This document shows, one piece after another, positions 61,182 to 64,000 of a DNA stretch of 64,000 nucleotides. Location of the stretch: contig JANNOJ010000052.1 of the NCBI GenBank assembly GCA_031399025.1, forward strand, positions 1 through 64,000. The letters run 5' to 3'. Position 1 is the stretch's first letter. Each line of letters starts with the position of its first letter. The notes under the pieces were generated by a model. The model did not search any database, had not been told where the DNA came from, and saw only the letters and a program-made list of their open reading frames with translations. The position numbers and the translations under genes were made by a program. Origin of the DNA: CBDBZL01 sp031399025 (lineage in GTDB: Bacteria > Pseudomonadota > Alphaproteobacteria > Sphingomonadales > Sphingomonadaceae).

Positions 61182-62249
61182 ATGCTTTTGGGTAAGGATG
61201 CTTTTGGCGGTCTGATACGGGCCGCTTCCCTTGCCGGTACGCTGATCGCCCTCGCGCTAGCCGCCGGCGCCTCCGCGCAGGTGGTCGAAAGCTCGACGAT
61301 CCTCAATACCTACAGCTACCGTGTCGGCGGCCTGCAGGGTTCCGACAACGACGCGCCGGACAATGTCAGCCTGTTCCTCAGCGACACCGCCGGCGGCTAC
61401 GAGAGCGACATGGGTCTGCAGCTCACCTCCTCGCTCAACAACGGCAGCTTCTTCTTCCTGCACAACGGCTATTGCGTGGGAGACTGCCAAGTTACGATCA
61501 CCACCGACATCACCTTCACCCTCACCAACACCGGCACGGATGCCGTCGACCTGCGGTTCGATTCGCTGATCACGCCTGGACACCTGGCGGGCGCCAATCT
61601 GTCCGGCACTTCATCGGCACAAAAGGGCAATTACCTGTTCGAGGTGTCGCAGGATGGCACCTCGCTCTATTCGTCCGACGGCGTCAATTCGACGAGACCG
61701 AGCTACCCCATCGTGGAGACGAGCGACGGTGTCCCTTTCAACGGCGAGACGAGCAACGACAATTCGCCTGCCTGGAATGTACTCGACTGGAGCGCCACCA
61801 ACCTCAGCGTCAACCTGACGACGCTCGGTGCGGGCGAGTCGACGACGGTGGTCTACAGTTCGCGGATCGACGTCGTCACCACGAACACGACCTGCCTCGA
61901 TACGACGAGCTGCCTGGGCTATCAGGTCGCCTTCGGCGATCCGCGCTCGCGCGGTGATCCAACCGTCAGTACCGGCAGGTACGCCTCCTCGTCCGAAGCG
62001 GAGTCCGACACGACGTTCCCTGCCGTCGGGGCCGCCTACGATCCGTATACCGTCAGCTACGCCTTCGTGGACGTGAATACGAGCCTGCCAGACCCCCAAC
62101 CGACCTATCCGCCGTTCGATTACGATATCCCCTACGGCCAGAACAGCGCCATACCCGAGCCGTCGACATGGGCGCTGATGCTGCTCGGCTTCGGCGCAAT
62201 CGGCGGCGTGGCCCGGCGTAGACGCAAGGACTTGTTCGCCACCGGCTGA
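61182..62249 (+). CDS. PEPxxWA-CTERM surface protein
   Basis: About 355 aa from ATG 61182 (ATG 61146 possible). A signal peptide (LIRAASLAGTLIALALAAGA then SAQ) is followed by a Ser/Thr/Asn-rich beta-rich ectodomain with one short Cys pair (NGYCVGDCQ) and a C-terminal sorting signal IPEPSTWALMLLGFGAIGGV then ARRRRK: PEP motif, membrane helix, basic tail. Such proteins are processed by exosortase and linked to extracellular polysaccharide. No exosortase is seen in this window. A 14-bp hairpin follows the stop. Confidence 0.9.
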   Translation: MLLGKDAFGGLIRAASLAGTLIALALAAGASAQVVESSTILNTYSYRVGGLQGSDNDAPDNVSLFLSDTAGGYESDMGLQLTSSLNNGSFFFLHNGYCVGDCQVTITTDITFTLTNTGTDAVDLRFDSLITPGHLAGANLSGTSSAQKGNYLFEVSQDGTSLYSSDGVNSTRPSYPIVETSDGVPFNGETSNDNSPAWNVLDWSATNLSVNLTTLGAGESTTVVYSSRIDVVTTNTTCLDTTSCLGYQVAFGDPRSRGDPTVSTGRYASSSEAESDTTFPAVGAAYDPYTVSYAFVDVNTSLPDPQPTYPPFDYDIPYGQNSAIPEPSTWALMLLGFGAIGGVARRRRKDLFATG

Positions 62250-62275
62250 TCGGACCTTACCGGGCCGGCGAACGG

Positions 62276-62313
62276 ACGCGAGCAGGACCGCAAGGGGGGG
62301 GTCCTGCTCGCGT
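62276..62313. terminator. Long hairpin, probable bidirectional terminator
   Basis: ACGCGAGCAGGACC (62276-62289) and GGTCCTGCTCGCGT (62300-62313) are perfect complements, 14 bp, with a G-rich loop. It lies 26 bases after the PEP-CTERM gene stop and about 40 bases before the stop of the convergent gene (62354). No T-tract follows on either side. Confidence 0.75.
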
Positions 62314-62353
62314 CATCCCGTCAGACGCGCTAGCGCCTTTCCAACTCTGCATC

Positions 62354-63590
62354 CTACTCGGCACAAGCGATGCCGTCGTCCTCCTTGACCGCGATGGAAT
62401 AGGCTCCCGCGGCGCCCGTCGAACCGGTCACCGCCACCCTGACGACGATATCCTGGTCGCCCTCGAAGCGAAGCTTCAATTGCGGGTTCAGGCCGCAGGT
62501 ATCGTCGTTGTAAGCGACCGAGGCGAACCCCCTTTCGGCCTGATCGACCGCGTTGAACACGCTGGCCGCTAGCCCCGCCTCCAGGGTCAGGTCGAGGGGT
62601 GACAGCACGTCGACAACGAGGCTCTGCCCCGACCGCCCCGTGAGCGCGTAGGCGTGAAACGGCTCGATCGCCCCCTCCGTGAACGCACTCTCGATCGTCT
62701 CGCCCAGAACAAGCGGCTGGGCCGGGCGTGCCGGCGGCGGCTCGAAGGCGCGCACCGCCACCCAATACTCGCCCGTGCCACCCGAGTAGCTGCGCGCGAG
62801 CACGACATACTCGCCCGGCTGCGGGAGGACCCGGTTGATTCGCGCATCGAACTCGCCCGCGCCGTCATCGTTCGAATCGATCGGTGGTGCGAGTTCAACC
62901 GGGCTGCCCGGCGCGAGCGGCCCGAGCAGCTCGACCACGCTGTCGAACGCGGTCGAGCGCATGTCGATCTGCACCCCTCGGTCCGGCTCCCGGGTGGCAA
63001 AGGTGAAGTAGGCCCGGCCGCTGGCGTCCAGCATGAAAGGCTGCGCGCAGGGGTCGCTTGCGGGGTTCTGCGCAAGCGGGGAAGTGCACAGCGCGACGGG
63101 AATGGCGCGGGCGGGCGGGGGCAGCGGGCGTTCGCGCACGAGCAACTCATATCGCGCGATGGCCGGGTCCTGCGGCAGCGAGAGCCCGATCCGGTAGCGC
63201 CCGCCCGCCTCGGCCCGCACCGCCGCGCGCGCCGTCCCGCTTCCCGCCGCCGCCTCGATTTCCGCGGCCAGGCTGGTGGCGGGGCAGCCGTTTCGCGCCG
63301 GGGATCGCCCGCAGGCAGGAGCCGTCGGGGCCGGCGATGCGCAGCGACGCCGTGGCGGCGGCGGCGGCCGAGACGATTGCCGGTTCGGCGGAGGCGGCAA
63401 TCGCCGTCAGATCGATGATGACGCCCTGTCCAGCATTCAGATAGAGGTCGAAAACCCGCGCGGCTCCGGGCGCCACGGCCGTCGCGCGGCCGATGGTCAG
63501 GCCTTCCTCCGCGGGCTGCGCCCGGGTGCCGGAGCCCACGAAGATCGCGGCCGTCAGCAACAATCCGCCGGTCATTGCCCGTACAATCAT
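62354..63590 (-). pseudogene. Secreted protein with pre-peptidase C-terminal-like domains, frameshifted
   Basis: The N-terminus at 63590 (MIVRAMTGGLLLTAAIFVGS then GTRAQ) is a signal peptide and continues to about IAGPDGSCLRAIPG. Then the frame changes near 63300, and the remaining ~300 residues are in the next frame (NGCPATSLAAEIEAAAGSGT ... to IACAE at 62354). Domains repeat a beta-rich pattern: VRAEAGGRYRIGLSLPQDPA, DMRSTAFDSVVELLGPLAPG, VLPQPGEYVVLARSYSGGTG, VDVLSPLDLTLEAG, as in bacterial pre-peptidase C-terminal (PPC) domains. One extra base explains the break; it could be mutation or a sequencing error. Role unknown, outside the inner membrane. Confidence 0.72.
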
Positions 63591-63594
63591 CCGC
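63578..63594. repeat. 17-bp direct repeat, copy 1 (at gene start)
   Basis: CCCGTACAATCATCCGC occurs at 63578-63594 and again at 63648-63664, 70 bases apart. On the minus strand it contains the start region of the PPC-domain gene (GCGGATGATTGTACGGG, encoding MIVR). Confidence 0.8.
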
Positions 63595-63647
63595 CCCTCC
63601 CGTCACGCCCCCAAGGACCGTGATGGCGCAATACTGCATGGGCCAAC

Positions 63648-63664
63648 CCCGTACAATCATCCGC
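63648..63664. repeat. 17-bp direct repeat, copy 2 (upstream of gene start)
   Basis: Identical to copy 1 at 63578-63594. It places a second in-context ATG (MIVR) upstream of the real start, suggesting a local duplication of the gene's 5' end. Confidence 0.8.
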
Positions 63665-63688
63665 TGGCATCCGCTGGCATCCGCTGGG
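63659..63688. repeat. Three tandem copies of a 10-mer
   Basis: ATCCGCTGGC, ATCCGCTGGC, ATCCGCTGGG in a row, overlapping the second 17-bp repeat copy. It looks like replication-slippage expansion of the 3' part of the 17-mer. Confidence 0.8.
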
Positions 63689-63856
63689 CGCACCAGCATG
63701 GAACAGGCACATCCACCCAAGCGGGTACAACGGGCCGGCCCGCTCCCGCTCGCTCGCTGCCGCCGCCCCGCCGCCGCACCTGACTGGTGCCGGCACTGGT
63801 GCCGGCGCGTCCGACCACGCCGCGCCGGCGGTGCGCAGCCGCTTCTACCGCTCGCG

Positions 63857-64000
63857 TCAGTTCCGGGCGGAGGGCTTGGCCAGGCGGGCGAGGAGGGCCC
63901 GGGCAAAGTCGCTGAGCGTGTCGTCGCGCGCGCCCATCACCGCGATCCGGTCGCCGGGGCGGGCGAGGGCGACGATGCGGTCGGCGGCGGCTTCGCGGGC
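63857..64000 (-). CDS. Mur-ligase-like protein, C-terminus only
   Basis: The frame enters from the window end and stops at TGA 63859-63857, giving 47 residues: AREAAADRIVALARPGDRIA, VMGARDDTLSDFARALLARL. The A-R-P-G-D-x-I-x-V-M-G-A-R-D pattern is that of the C-terminal domain of Mur-ligase-type ATP-dependent amino-acid ligases. Too short to say which; the body is outside the window. Confidence 0.6.
   Translation of the reverse strand, partial: AREAAADRIVALARPGDRIAVMGARDDTLSDFARALLARLAKPSARN

Overview
The window is GC-rich DNA from an alphaproteobacterium, most likely a sphingomonad (Sphingomonadales, probably Erythrobacteraceae). This is inferred from the PEPxxWA-CTERM protein at 61.2 kb, the subclass B3 metallo-beta-lactamase lipoprotein, the BamD-RecN-LigA block and the SdhCDA block. 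No rRNA, tRNA, CRISPR array or intact transposase was seen.

Region 1 (1 to about 3.5 kb) is decayed DNA: the tail of an unknown gene, a truncated FkbM-type methyltransferase joined at about 675 to a frameshifted plasmid RepA/ParA remnant on the other strand, an intact initiating sugar transferase (1330-2622, minus) and another multiply frameshifted gene (about 3000-3510, minus).

Region 2 (3.5-23.7 kb) is an accessory surface-polysaccharide locus. It holds the priming phosphoglycosyltransferase, five glycosyltransferases, a Tat-type beta-helix protein, an EpsG-like polymerase, Gmd, a Wzx flippase, a SAM methyltransferase, a second Gmd-like dehydratase and a TylC3-type sugar C-methyltransferase. 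A minus-strand export operon encodes an O-antigen-polymerase/ligase family protein, a Wza-like lipoprotein, a Wzc-like tyrosine autokinase and a TPR membrane protein. Both ends of the locus carry the 5' part of the same sugar-transferase gene in the same orientation, intact at 1.3-2.6 kb and truncated at 23.4-23.7 kb, which suggests insertion, duplication or exchange of the locus. The inferred product is a GDP-deoxyhexose-containing, probably C-methyl-branched, exopolysaccharide.

Region 3 (23.9-57.5 kb) is mainly core genome: purF, an SDR gene, a tiny DUF2256 gene, the minus-strand run korA-korB-ydjM-like-photolyase-cfa-small membrane protein, rppH, a TPR protein, an RsmB-type methyltransferase, guaB, a stress-protein-like gene, a 3-hydroxybutyrate-dehydrogenase-type SDR, a YpfJ zinc peptidase, a BlaI/BlaR1-type pair with a palindromic operator, a cyclophilin, a C13 peptidase, sdhCDA without sdhB, a B3 metallo-beta-lactamase coupled to prmA, a DUF2459 protein, two unknown membrane proteins, ligA, a small lipoprotein, recN and bamD.

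Region 4 (57.5-64 kb) is more variable: a decayed fragment, an O-methyltransferase-like gene, a TIR-transmembrane-TPR protein, the PEP-CTERM protein followed by a 14-bp hairpin, a frameshifted secreted protein with small repeats at its start, and the C-terminus of a Mur-ligase-like gene cut by the window end.
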